A stretch of 47,320 nucleotides of DNA, from contig JAUCBJ010002118.1 of assembly GCA_032718475.1 (NCBI GenBank), positions 1 through 47,320 of the forward strand. Reading direction: 5' to 3'. Positions 1 to 10,830 of this stretch are shown here, in pieces; the first letter of the stretch is position 1, and every line of letters begins with the position of its first letter. Made by a program: the position numbers and the translations under genes. Origin of the DNA: Nemertoderma westbladi (lineage: Eukaryota; Xenacoelomorpha; Nemertodermatida; Nemertodermatidae). The notes below the pieces were generated by a model. The model did no database searches and was not told the origin of the DNA. It worked only from the letters and a program-made list of their open reading frames with translations.

Positions 1-504
1 TATATCAAATATGAGATTTAATTATTTTTGAAGTTCAGGATTTAAGGATGAAAATTAAATTACGTCGGGAGAAAAAGAGTCGCATTTGGATTCATTTTAT
101 TTCTTGGGAAATAAAGTACCTAAATGCACTTAGAGTAAAAGAGAGTGAATAGGGATCCAGTACTGAGATGTTATTTAGTGTTCCGTCATACAGCAGACAA
201 TCAGCTGGTGGCTAACCGTACCGTTACAGTCGGACGAGAGTTAGTTTTATAGAAAAAAATTATATATTTAATTAACATACAAAAAAATAGCTTTTCCATC
301 GACTCGAGATATTAATATACTGTACTAGGCCTACATCAAAGGATCAGAAGGGATATTTTCATGCAATAAACGAACAGTTATCATAATTTATTTAGGGTTC
401 ATTCCCCCCCAACTAAACAGAGGCGACATGGTAAGATATAAATCAACTAAACTAAGATTATTTATATTACATATAAGTTATAGGGCAAACAAAAATTAAC
501 TCAC
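1..504. other. Intronic sequence of the DDHD1-like gene; nothing else recognised
   Basis: This follows the GTGAGT donor of exon 6 (minus strand, 504-499). It is AT-rich with no further exon that I could match to the DDHD domain. The next exons must lie outside the window. Confidence 0.5.
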
Positions 505-3500
505 ACGTTCTTTATAAATATCGTATAGGAAACCGGGGTCCCATCCCGTTATGATATCGTAAATGACTACGGAGCCCAGAGAGTGAGCCAGTATAGAAAC
601 GGTTCCGTTGCTAGACAGAAAACCAGGGTTACGGGATGTAAACAGATTGTACAGACGGGTCATCTCTTGTCTTACTCCGTCGACAACCTGAAACAAAGTG
701 CCTGAAATATATTATGTGATTGATGAGTTAAGCGGGAAAGAATAATTATTATATTATCTGAACTCTAGCGTGTTAAATAAAATGGGCAGCAATGGTTTCG
801 AGTAAATATATTGTGTAAGACTAACTTCCTTCCTGAACAAAGGACTTGTGTAATACAGAACGTCCATGGCACTGGAGTTGAGCATGTTGCGGAGACCCGC
901 CACCTTGCGGGGGGTTATGGAATCCACTACCCCTCCATCGAGTACCAACTCGGACCGCCAGGCCACCGGAAGGAATTCAACACGCTTGGTTTCAACGTTG
1001 GGGAAATGTAACGTCTTCATTGTTTGGGCCTGTTTGCGAAACCTAAATTATCGAGAAACCAGTTTTAAAGCGAATAAATTAAAACAAACGTTTATAACTT
1101 ACTACTACTACTAATATTTAATCGGCTTGATACATTGAAGCTGCACATTGAGATGCTATGCTGGCTTAACATAACTATTTTTGCCATTCATTCATTTTTT
1201 TTATTATAACTTACTTGCAAACAATAACTTAATTGAAACTATTTTCCAAGAGAATTTAATTATATATCACGCAAGGGTGGATAAAACGGAAAAAAACTAT
1301 TTTACCATGTAAATAAATAACTACCGGTATATTCCACATAATACCGGTAGGCGTTCTATTCTGAGTGGAACGAGAATGTCCGCGAAAAGTACGAACGTTC
1401 TCTCATAGTTTTTAAACAGTGGAGAGATGCTGGCTCGCCCCATCTGGGTGAACTGCCAGTATCTTAAATCATACATAATCATACCCGCAGCACTTTACTA
1501 TCATACCCGCAGCACTTTACTATCATACCCGCAGCACTTTACTATCATACCCGCAGCACTTTACTATCATACCCGCAGCACTTTACTATCATACCCGCAG
1601 CACTTTACTATCATACACGCAGCACTTTTACCCCTACTATTATACCAGCAGCACTTTACTATCATACCCGCACCACTTTACTATCATACCAGCAGCACTT
1701 TACTATCATACCCGCAGCACTTTACTATCATACCCGCAGCACTTTACTATCATACCCGCACCACTTTACTATCATACCCGCAGCACTTTACTATCATACC
1801 CGCAGCACTTTACTATCATACCCGCAGCACTTTACTATCATACCCGCAGCACTTTACTATCATACCCGCAGCACTTTACTATCATACCCGCACCACTTTA
1901 CTATCATACCAGCAGCACTTTACTATCATACCAGCAGCACTTTACTATCATACCCGCAGCACTTTACTATCATACCCGCAGCACTTTACTATCATACCCG
2001 CAGCACTTTACTATCATACCCGCACCACTTTACTATCATACCCGCACCACTTTACTATCATACCCGCAGCACTTTACTATCATACCCGCAGCACTTTACT
2101 ATCATACCCGCAGCACTTTACTTATCATACCAGCAGCACTTTACTATCATACCCGCAGCACTTTACTATCATACCCGCAGCACTTTACTATCATACCCGC
2201 AGCACTTTACTATCATACCCGCAGCACTTTACTATCATACCCGCAGCACTTTACTATCATACCCGCACCACTTTACTATCATACCCGCAGCACTTTACTA
2301 TCATACCCGCAGCACTTTACTATCATACCCGCAGCACTTTACTATCATACCCGCCAGCACTTTACTATCATACCAGCAGCACTTTACTATCATACCCGCA
2401 GCACTTTACTATCATACCCGCAGCACTTTACTATCATACCCACAGCACTTTACTATCATAACCAGCAACACTTTACTATCATACCCGCAGCACTTTACTG
2501 GCAGACCCGCAGCACTTTACAATCATACCCGCAGCACTTTACTTTCATACCCGCAGCACTTTACTATCATACCAGCAGCACTTTACTATCATACCCGCAG
2601 CACTTTACTATCATACCCGCAGCACTTTACTATCATACCCGCAGCACTTTACTATCATACCCGCAGCACTTTACTATCATACCCGCAGCACTTTACTATC
2701 ATACCCGCAGCACTTTTACCCCTACTATTCATACCAGCAGCACTTTACTATCATACCCGCACCACTTTACTATCATACCCGCAGCACTTTACTATCATAC
2801 CCGCACCACTTTACTATCATACCCGCAGCACTTTACTATCATACCCGCAGCACTTTACTATCATACCCGCAGCACTTTACTATCATACCCGCACCACTTT
2901 ACTATCATACCCGCAGCACTTTACTATCATACCCGCAGCACTTTACTATCATACCCGCACCACTTTACTATCATACCCGCAGCACTTTACTATCATACCC
3001 GCAGCACTTTACTATCATACCCGCAGCACTTTACTATCATACCCGCAGCACTTTACTATCATACCCGCAGCACTTTACTATCATACCCGCACCACTTTAC
3101 TATCATACCCGCACCACTTTACTATCATACCCGCAGCACTTTACTATCATACCCGCAGCACTTTACTATCATACCCGCAGCACTTTACTATCATACCCGC
3201 AGCACTTTACTATCATACCCGCAGCACTTTACTATCATACCCGCAGCACTTTACTATCATACCCGCAGCACTTTACTATCATACCCGCAGCACTTTACTA
3301 TCATACCCGCACCACTTTACTATCATACCCGCAGCACTTTACTATCATACCCGCAGCACTTTACTATCATACCCGCAGCACTTTACTATCATACCCGCAG
3401 CACTTTACTATCATACCCGCAGCACTTTACAATCATACCCGCAGCACTTTACTATCATACCCGCAGCACTTTACTATCATACCAGCAGCACTTTACTATC

Positions 3501-6500
3501 ATACCCGCAGCAATTTACTGGGCCGCACCACTTTACTATCATACCCGCAGCACTTTACTATCATACCCGCAGCACTTTACTATCATACCCGCAGCACTTT
3601 ACTATCATACCCGCACCACTTTACTATCATACCCGCAGCACTTACTCTCCCGCAGCACTTTACTATCATACCCGCAGCACTTTTACCCCTACTATCATAC
3701 CCGCAGCACTTTACTATCATACCCGCAGCACTTTACTATCATACCCGCAGCACTTTACTATCATACCCGCACCACTTTACTATCATACCCGCAGCACTTT
3801 ACTATCATACCCGCAGCACTTTACTATCATACCCGCAGCACTTTACTATCATACCCGCACCACTTTACTATCATACCCGCAGCACTTTACTATCATACCC
3901 GCAGCACTTTACTATCATACCCGCACCACTTTACTATCATACCCGCAGCACTTTACTATCATACCCGCAGCACTTTACTATCATACCCGCAGCACTTTAC
4001 TATCATACCCGCAGCACTTTACTATCATACCCGCAGCACTTTACTATCATACCCGCACCACTTTACTATCATACCCGCACCACTTTACTATCATACCCGC
4101 AGCACTTTACTATCATACCCGCAGCACTTTACTATCATACCCGCAGCACTTTACTATCATACCCGCAGCACTTTACTATCATACCCGCAGCACTTTACTA
4201 TCATACCCGCAGCACTTTACTATCATACCCGCAGCACTTTACTATCATACCCGCAGCACTTTACTATCATACCCGCACCACTTTACTATCATACCCGCAG
4301 CACTTTACTATCATACCCGCAGCACTTTACTATCATACCCGCAGCACTTTACTATCATACCCGCAGCACTTACTGGGCGCAGCACTTTACAATCATACCC
4401 GCAGCAATTTACTTTAATACCCGCAGCACTTTACTATCATACCAGCAGCACTTTACTATCATACCCGCAGCAATTTACTGGGCGCACCACTTTACTATCA
4501 TACCCGCAGCACTTTACTATCATACCCGCAGCACTTTACTATCATACCCGCAGCACTTTACTATCATACCCGCACCACTTTACTATAATACCCGCAGCAC
4601 TTACTGGGCGCAGCACTTTACAATCATACCCGCAGCAATTTACTATCATAACCGCACCACTTTACTATCATAACCGCAGCACTTTACAATCATACCCGCA
4701 CCACTTTACTATCATACCCGCAGCACTTTACTATCATACCCGCAGCACTTTACTATCATACTCGCACCACTTTACTATAATACCCGCAGCACTTACTGGG
4801 CGCAGCACTTTACAATCATACCCGCAGCAATTTACTTTAATACCCGCAGCACTTTACTATAATACCCGCAGCACTTACTGGGCGCAGCACTTTACAATCA
4901 TGCCCGCAGCCATTTTCTGACCGATACCGTGAACTACCAACACCAGATTGGTTATAGCCGGCGGACGATCGTAGATGTTGGCTTCCTCCAGATAGCCGCG
5001 TTGTAACTTAAATCCACTGGCCGTCACTACGAGAAGAGAATATATTAAAAATACTGTAACTAACAGTTATTAATTAATAAATATACAACAAATTCTACTT
5101 AAAATCAACTATCTACTGCTAGACCCCCATGCAGTTAAGTAGAATCTACTTTCATAAAACTCTAATTAATTTAAAACACTAAAATCGAGTTTTATAAAAC
5201 TATTCAACTTGAATCTTCAAAAACTACATTAAGGTGGAATGTATTTTTATAAAACTAGAAACTACAACAGTTTCGTTGTTCTTCAGTTTGGGCAGTGAAA
5301 ATTTATTTCAAGAAAATATGGCTGCGAGTGGGATTCGAACTCGTGTATGTTTACTTAACAATCGACAGCCAAATGACTTTCGGGATTTAGTGAACTAAAA
5401 TAAATGACTTAATTATTAAATTAATCAATTAATAATAGGACTATAATTTCAATGAATGCCAGCTTCGCGTCCTGAATAAATACTAGAAGTCCTTCTAGAA
5501 GAAGGAGAAGTACTTTAGAAGTCCTTTTTTAAGTGTTTGAAAGTTTTGTTTCACTGAACTAAAACCCCAAAGCAGGGGCCAGGGGAACCTTCTTTCGTAT
5601 ATGTGTTTCCTTGATTGATTATAAAATAATCGAATTAATTGCATATGTTCTAGAGACTCACTCTTAGAGAAGCCCATAAAGGTACCGACAGATCGAGTGA
5701 TCTTACTGGTTGTCGTGTCGTAGTAAAGGAAGATATCGTCAGGTCCGTACCACTCCACGTGGCAGTTGTGGAAAGGAACCCGTAGGATAGCCGCACACTT
5801 CTACGGGAATAAAGATACGGTGGGGTTTTGAGTGAAAAATATCAGAAATTGTTAATATTTGGCTGAATTTAAATAAGCTTATTCAACATTCAACATTTAT
5901 TTTAGAAATTTCACATACATTGTGTTTAATGCTGTTAATTTCATATTAATTACATTAAAACAATAAATAATTTTGATGAGATTCTGTTGGGATATTTACA
6001 TATCTGTATTTGAAGTCACCTAATGGAATTATGATTTAATATAAGAATGATTTGATGTAAAGAAAAAGACGCCGTTTTTATGAATAGTAACTGTTTACCA
6101 TTGTTCCATTGATCCCTTAGGTCGAGGACGTTATTATACTGCTGTATCTTCTCACCTTCTCGGGTACCGGCCAATCCTGCGTCGATTTACCATGGAACAA
6201 CCGACAATGTTCCTCTTCTATCCGAATAGAACGCTGGTCCTCCAGCGGTTCCCAGGTGGACTCGATAAACCAGACCCCTCGTAGTACCTTAGCGGGTGGG
6301 GCTGCAATAGTAAGTTAACGATTTACATTGTTTTATTTATTATTGTTTGGTTTATTTAGCTGCAGGTGAGATAACAAAGATGCGCTCAGCACGGTAATAG
6401 AGACCACCCACATTATTATATTCATCCGCAATATCGAAATAAAAAACTTTGTCCCGATAAGATTTAACAAGATTTACATTTAACACTGAAACAATGCCAT

Positions 6501-7321
6501 GGTAATACACAACGTCTGATCTATACATTCCAGAATACAATAATACTTATTGATCCTACTTCTTCAAATCATACTTTTTTGCATTAGGCCTATATTACAG
6601 CTGTCTGAGTACAAATAAAGCATAAAAGCACTGCAATAAACAGTGTCGATAAATACGGAAATTAGACGTTATATTTATATTTCTTAAGTTTTTAATAACT
6701 AGGCCTACTGGTAATTCGTACAAAAACAAATAGGCCCCTTAAAACTTTCGGTCTGAAAGCCAAAATTCTTAAAACCCAATACCGGTATTTGAAAACTTAG
6801 ATTTTAATTCTGTTAACACAATGGCACATTTTTTTCCCACCGTCTGCCGCCTGTGGCCGTACCATAACAGTAAAGTCAAACCCACCTGACCAGTAAACCG
6901 GATAACACATGCTGTCTCTCAGGTCTACCTCGTACAGACCACCTCTCACGGTAACCCTAGAGACCTCATCTTCCTTGTAGCCGGCTGTCTGTTGCTCCTG
7001 CATCCGGCGGTAATGCAACTCGACCTGCAACGAATCGTAACCCAACATGGCAACCCATTTGGGTTTAGTTCCCGATTTCGCAACCTTTTCCTTGACGTCC
7101 TGGAAGAACCAGCGCAGTTCCGGGGCGTGTAGATCGCGTGTGCCGGAATTCCTGGGAGATTTCGCGGCTTCGCTGGAAAGCTGTCTGGAAATCTCCGGGG
7201 GAGGTGTAGGTGAATAAAACTCTGGTTCCTCAGTGTCGTTAATCAATTTTATCTCGCCTACATTATTTATATCCAATGGAGTAGTAACTGATGTTGGAGA
7301 TGGTGATTTGAAAGTCTCCAT
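505..7321 (-). CDS. DDHD1: DDHD1-type phosphatidic-acid-preferring phospholipase A1, partial (3' end beyond the left edge)
   Basis: Intracellular phospholipase A1 of the PA-PLA1 family, acting on phosphatidic acid and related lipids in the cytosol and at membranes. Six minus-strand exons could be placed: 7321-6841, 6301-6156, 5800-5662, 5026-4879, 1042-826 and 687-505. Each has GT/AG boundaries and the phases agree throughout, giving 438 codons. The N-terminal part has the family pattern around ELRWFFQDVKEK and RGGLYEVDLRD. Exon 2 has RGVWFIESTWEPLE. Exon 3 has HVEWYGPDDIFLYYD. Exon 4 has VLVVHGIGQKM. Exon 5 has RVEFLPVAWRSELVLDG and SSAMDVLYYTSPLF. Exon 6 has the lipase serine motif AHSLGS, with Ala in place of the first Gly of GxSxG. 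The C-terminal DDHD metal-binding domain should lie left of base 1. The start is the first ATG in exon 1; an upstream exon cannot be excluded. The exon 4 donor lies inside repeat-like sequence, so that junction is the least certain. Confidence 0.85.
1479..4910. repeat. Minisatellite, 22-bp unit, roughly 150 copies, filling intron 4 of the DDHD1-like gene
   Basis: The plus-strand unit reads CTATCATACCCGCAGCACTT followed by TA. Common variants are CGCAGCAC versus CGCACCAC, and ACCAGCAGC in place of ACCCGCAGC. The right (exon-proximal) end from about 4360 is more degenerate and contains a recurrent short unit, ACTTACTGGGCGCAGC, at 4368, 4599, 4791 and 4873. A rarer unit with TTTTACCCCTACTAT appears near 1625, 2713 and 3680. 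On the minus strand the unit contains GTAAAG, and the short unit contains GTAAGT; both look like 5' splice donors. The array ends against coding sequence at 4911. Confidence 0.95.
5043..6155. other. Introns 2 and 3 of the DDHD1-like gene
   Basis: AT-rich intronic DNA around exon 3 (5800-5662). Apart from the tRNA-like remnant at about 5322-5390, I see no other feature. Confidence 0.5.
5322..5390 (-). repeat. tRNA-like remnant (3' half) in intron 3
   Basis: On the minus strand, a B-box-like GAGTTCGAATCCCACTCG is followed by CAGCCA, which resembles a T arm plus acceptor end. No convincing D arm or acceptor pairing is visible upstream. I read it as a decayed SINE head or tRNA pseudogene, not a functional tRNA. 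Confidence 0.4.
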
Positions 7322-8480
7322 AAGTGAGTCGATAGTGTAAATCTGTCGCACCTCCTTTGCTCCTCGTCGTACTGCTTATTTGTAAAGGCCCTAATCCAGC
7401 CAGATCCAACGTGTAGGCCAGTAGGCCTGAAAGATAATAGCCAACTCCAACCTGCCAAACACTGCTTCACTGATCCCAGGATCCAGATACTGAGATACAA
7501 CTAATCTACCCTGCTGCCTGCTTCCCTACCTGCCTTCCGCGCTACCGGTAGGACAGGGCCTAATTATACTGAGTTTATGCTGTAATTAAATACCGTACCG
7601 GCTGACCGGTACAGCGGTAAGAAGGGTGTTTATTTTACCACACCACAATGGTTTATATTTTTCTAACTTGAGTTTAATGCGGTCGGTATTGCGGTAGGTA
7701 GGCTTACTGTCTCTCTGTAATGAGGTCACTGTCTCCTCCTGCTGTCCTGATATGGATCAGTACAGTATAACAATACCGGTAGGTAGGTAGGTACCATCAG
7801 ACCATACACAGATCATTGATAGTACATTAGTAACAATGTGTTGGCAAGCTGTATTTTTCGAGGTGTTTTGTTATATTCATTTATTATAGGAAGGGATCTA
7901 AGGATCTGGGAAGGGTTACTGGGTTAAGACCCCTAGATCCCTTCCTATAATAAACATACACAGATCGACAGATCAGCCAGTCAGCAGATATAATTTAGTA
8001 ATTACTGAATTACATACCGTAGGCCTATCAGCTGATACATGAGAGTATAAAAACACAAGCAATCATTTTCTGAATATCCAATGATATTGCCTATTTTATA
8101 AATGCATGCACTAAATCAACAAGCAGTCAATGTAATGTACTGTATGTATATTAGTATATTCCGGTAGCTCTGTGCAGCTGTGTACTGTAACCAAGGCCTA
8201 CTAAAAGGCTACTTTTAAAAAAACTACTTTTAGTACTGTAGTAGGCCTTAACTGTAATGTAATAATGAAAGAATGCAGGAATGTACTTAAGTTAAAGCAG
8301 GAATGAATATAATACAATATTATGGACTCTTGCTCTAGGTTCTACCGTTCTAGGATAGTCGGTCTGTCGGTTGGTTGGTCGGTCGGTGGGAAAGTAGGAA
8401 TAAGGGGATTGTGGGAAGCTGGATGGGGAATGTGGAAAGGTGGCTGGATGGGAATGTTTGAAGGTATGGCTGGATGGGAA
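7322..8480. other. Upstream region of the DDHD1-like gene
   Basis: Intergenic DNA between the divergent DDHD1-like and WRAP73 genes. It contains many ACCGGT and AGGCCT words, the perfect hairpin at 7880-7954, and a TAGGCCTTAA-type palindrome near 8190-8250. No conserved ORF is apparent. Confidence 0.5.
7880..7954. repeat. Perfect 20-bp inverted repeat (hairpin)
   Basis: TTTATTATAGGAAGGGATCT at 7880-7899 is exactly complementary to 7935-7954 across a 35-nt loop. It could be a small MITE or a relic of one; no target duplication is clear. Confidence 0.8.
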
Positions 8481-8499
8481 TGTTGGAATCAATAAACGC

Positions 8500-8745
8500 T
8501 GTTTATTATACCTACCAATTTAAGGAAAGGAGCAGGTTACATCCAGCGACAGCATTTTCAAACCAAAATAACATAATAAACGATCTTGTTTACCTACCGT
8601 ACAAATAGAGGGAAAGTAGCAGGTTACAGTGGCGGGCTTTTCTAACCAAGCAATAAACATTGTTGTTAACTACTCATTAACCACAACAATAAACTTTGTT
8701 GGCCAGGTTACATGGTTTCGCTTTTCTAACCAAAACAATATAAGT
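8500..8745 (-). repeat. Diverged minus-orientation copies of the 68-bp repeat
   Basis: Three or more copies contain GGAAAGGAGCAGGTTAC or close variants, followed by a TTTTCTAACCAA-like block and then ACAATAAAC. These are the reverse complement of the unit tandemly repeated at 9556-10197. They are much more diverged from each other than the plus-orientation array is. Confidence 0.75.
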
Positions 8746-9555
8746 TGTTGTTACAATAAATAATACTATAAATAATTACTATAAATAATTACTACCGGTA
8801 CCACCAAATTATATTATCGGTTATACATAATACATATCGGCCATTATTTTATGCGCTTTTTACCTTACATCTTTATTCCAAAAAATAATAAATGTGTAAT
8901 AAAAATTATTATTATTCTATCCATTATCCTGCACTGCAACCTGCTCCTTTCCCTCACTTAATAATTATCCTTGTTAATTCGTCGGGACGTGCTTTTAATT
9001 CGCCAATATAGGTTTTGCGACTCATCACATGCCATCGCATGCCTCCTGTGAAAAACAGGCAATATTATTGGATGTTCAGAAAATGATTGCTGAAATGAAT
9101 GTTTTTATACGCAATAACTTTTATTGTCCGTTTAAATCCTTTTTTTGTCCTTTTTTTTTTATTTTTTATGTCCTCCAAAAGTCTAATGTTAGGTTCCATG
9201 CTACCGGTTTCTCTACTGCTGTTTTCTCAGGCTATCAGTACCGGTATTAGTATATATAGCACTATTTTGCTGTATTGTATGTACAGATGTAGGTATAAAG
9301 CAGGTATTTCTGTATTTTAGTACCGGTACCGGCACCGGTACTGCTATAGGCCTACTGTGTAGCCTACCATTTAAATACGGTAATGGTAGGCCTAACCTAC
9401 CGGTTGTGCTAATAAATTTTAAATAATTGATAGGCCAAACTGGATTGCAGGATTGTGGAAAATGTGGATATACCTTTCACATAATTTAGGCCTATTACTG
9501 TATTAGTTTTATAATCAATAATGGATCATGACTACTGTCTGAGTAGTGTTACGGA
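8746..9555. other. AT-rich spacer between the two 68-bp repeat clusters
   Basis: It holds one plus-orientation fragment of the 68-bp unit (CTGCTCCTTTCCCTCACTTA near 8940), a T-rich stretch near 9140-9170 and several ACCGGT/AGGCCT words. No gene is seen. Confidence 0.5.
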
Positions 9556-10197
9556 TAACCTGCTCCTTTCCCTGATTTGGTAAAGTGACTGTTTATTGTT
9601 TTGGTTAGAAAATCCGGCCTTAACCTGCTCCTTTCCCTCAATTAGTTAAGTGATCGTTTATTGTTTTGGTTAGAAAATCCCGCCTCTGTAACCTGCTCCT
9701 TTCCCTCAATTGGTAATGTTATCGTTTATTGTTTTGGTTAGAAAATCCCGCCTCTGTAACCTGCTCCTTTCCCTCAATTGGTAATGTTATCGTTTATTGT
9801 TTTGGTTAGAAAATCCCGCCTCTGTAACCTGCTCCTTTCCCTCAATTAGTTAAGTGATCGTTTATTGTTTTGGTTAGAAAATTCCGCCTCTGTAACCTGT
9901 CCCTTTCCCTCAATTAGTTAAATGATCGTTTATTGTTTTGGTTAGAAAATCCCGCCTCTGTAACCTGCTCCTTTCCCTAATAAGTTAAGTGATCGTTTAT
10001 TGTTTTGGTTAGAAAATCCCGCCTCTGTAACCTGCTCCTTTCCCTCAATTATTTAAGTGATCGTTTATTGTTTTGGTTAGAAAATCCCGTCTCTGTAACC
10101 TGCTCCTTTCCCTGATTTGGTAAAGTGACTGTTTATTGTTTTGGTTAGAAAACTCGGCCTTAACCTGATCCTTTCCATCAATTGGTAATTGTTTTTG
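9556..10197 (+). repeat. Tandem array, 68-bp unit, ten copies
   Basis: Each unit starts TAACCTGCTCCTTTCCCT and continues through CGTTTATTGTTTTGGTTAGA to a CCGCCTCTG-like end. The first two and last two units share a variant (CCCTGATTTGGTAAAGTGAC, ending GGCCTTAACC), which suggests a higher-order duplication. Isolated copies occur near 8940 and, inverted, near 20759. Confidence 0.9.
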
Positions 10198-10603
10198 GCT
10201 ATAAAATGAGTGTTTTGCTACGTCATGTGGTAATCGATTATCGACAACAACCACAAACTATTAAATATAGAGTCTTTTTACCACAGGCGCATATGGAAAT
10301 CTATCTCATAGTCTATAAATCATGGAACCATGGAATGTTTTGGCACAGGCATAGTGAAATCAACTGTCTGACAGTCCAGAAATCAGCAGTCTGACAGTTT
10401 GAAGAAATACATACATAAAAAGTCATTAAAAGGACAATAAAAGTCATTAAAAGGACAACAAAAGTCATTATGCATAATTCGTAAAAAAAAATGAAAAAAA
10501 AGTCAAATAAAAGGACATAAAAAATCACTGCCGTTTTTATAGGTATCTCATGTATCAGCTGATCAGTATTAGCCTACTGGCTGACCGGTATGCCTGTATT
10601 GTA

Positions 10604-10658
10604 CATGGCCTACTATATACTATATATACTATTACTATATAGTATATAGTAGGCCATG
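10604..10658. repeat. Perfect palindrome, 23-bp arms, upstream of WRAP73
   Basis: The left arm begins CATGGCCTACTATATAC and runs 10604-10626. The right arm, 10636-10658, is its exact reverse complement, with a 9-nt loop. It sits about 170 bp 5' of the WRAP73 start codon. Confidence 0.9.
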
Positions 10659-10830
10659 GTATTGTATACTGGTAGTGGTATATACCTACTGTGTACTGCC
10701 ATATTCTGATATTAGGCCATATACGCTATCGGTCAGTCGGTAGCCCCTACAGCCCTGTGCAGCTATGCATGTATACATTCCAGCATTCCCCTAACTGCTT
10801 AATTTAACCTGCAAATACAATACAATAACA

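Noticed and set aside
1321-1470. Possible extra DDHD1 microexon after CACCCAG near 1453 (minus strand)
   Set aside because: The reading does not match the family as well as the direct exon 4 to exon 5 junction, which already has correct phase and length.
1427-2461. 344-codon plus-strand ORF of YYHTRSTLLS-type repeats
   Set aside because: It is the 22-bp minisatellite read through all three frames. The unit simply lacks stops on this strand. It lies inside an intron on the opposite strand from the gene and ends where one unit mutates.
1479-4910. Regular short repeats suggesting a CRISPR array
   Set aside because: There are no unique spacers; units are contiguous and 22 bp long. The genome is eukaryotic and no cas genes are present.
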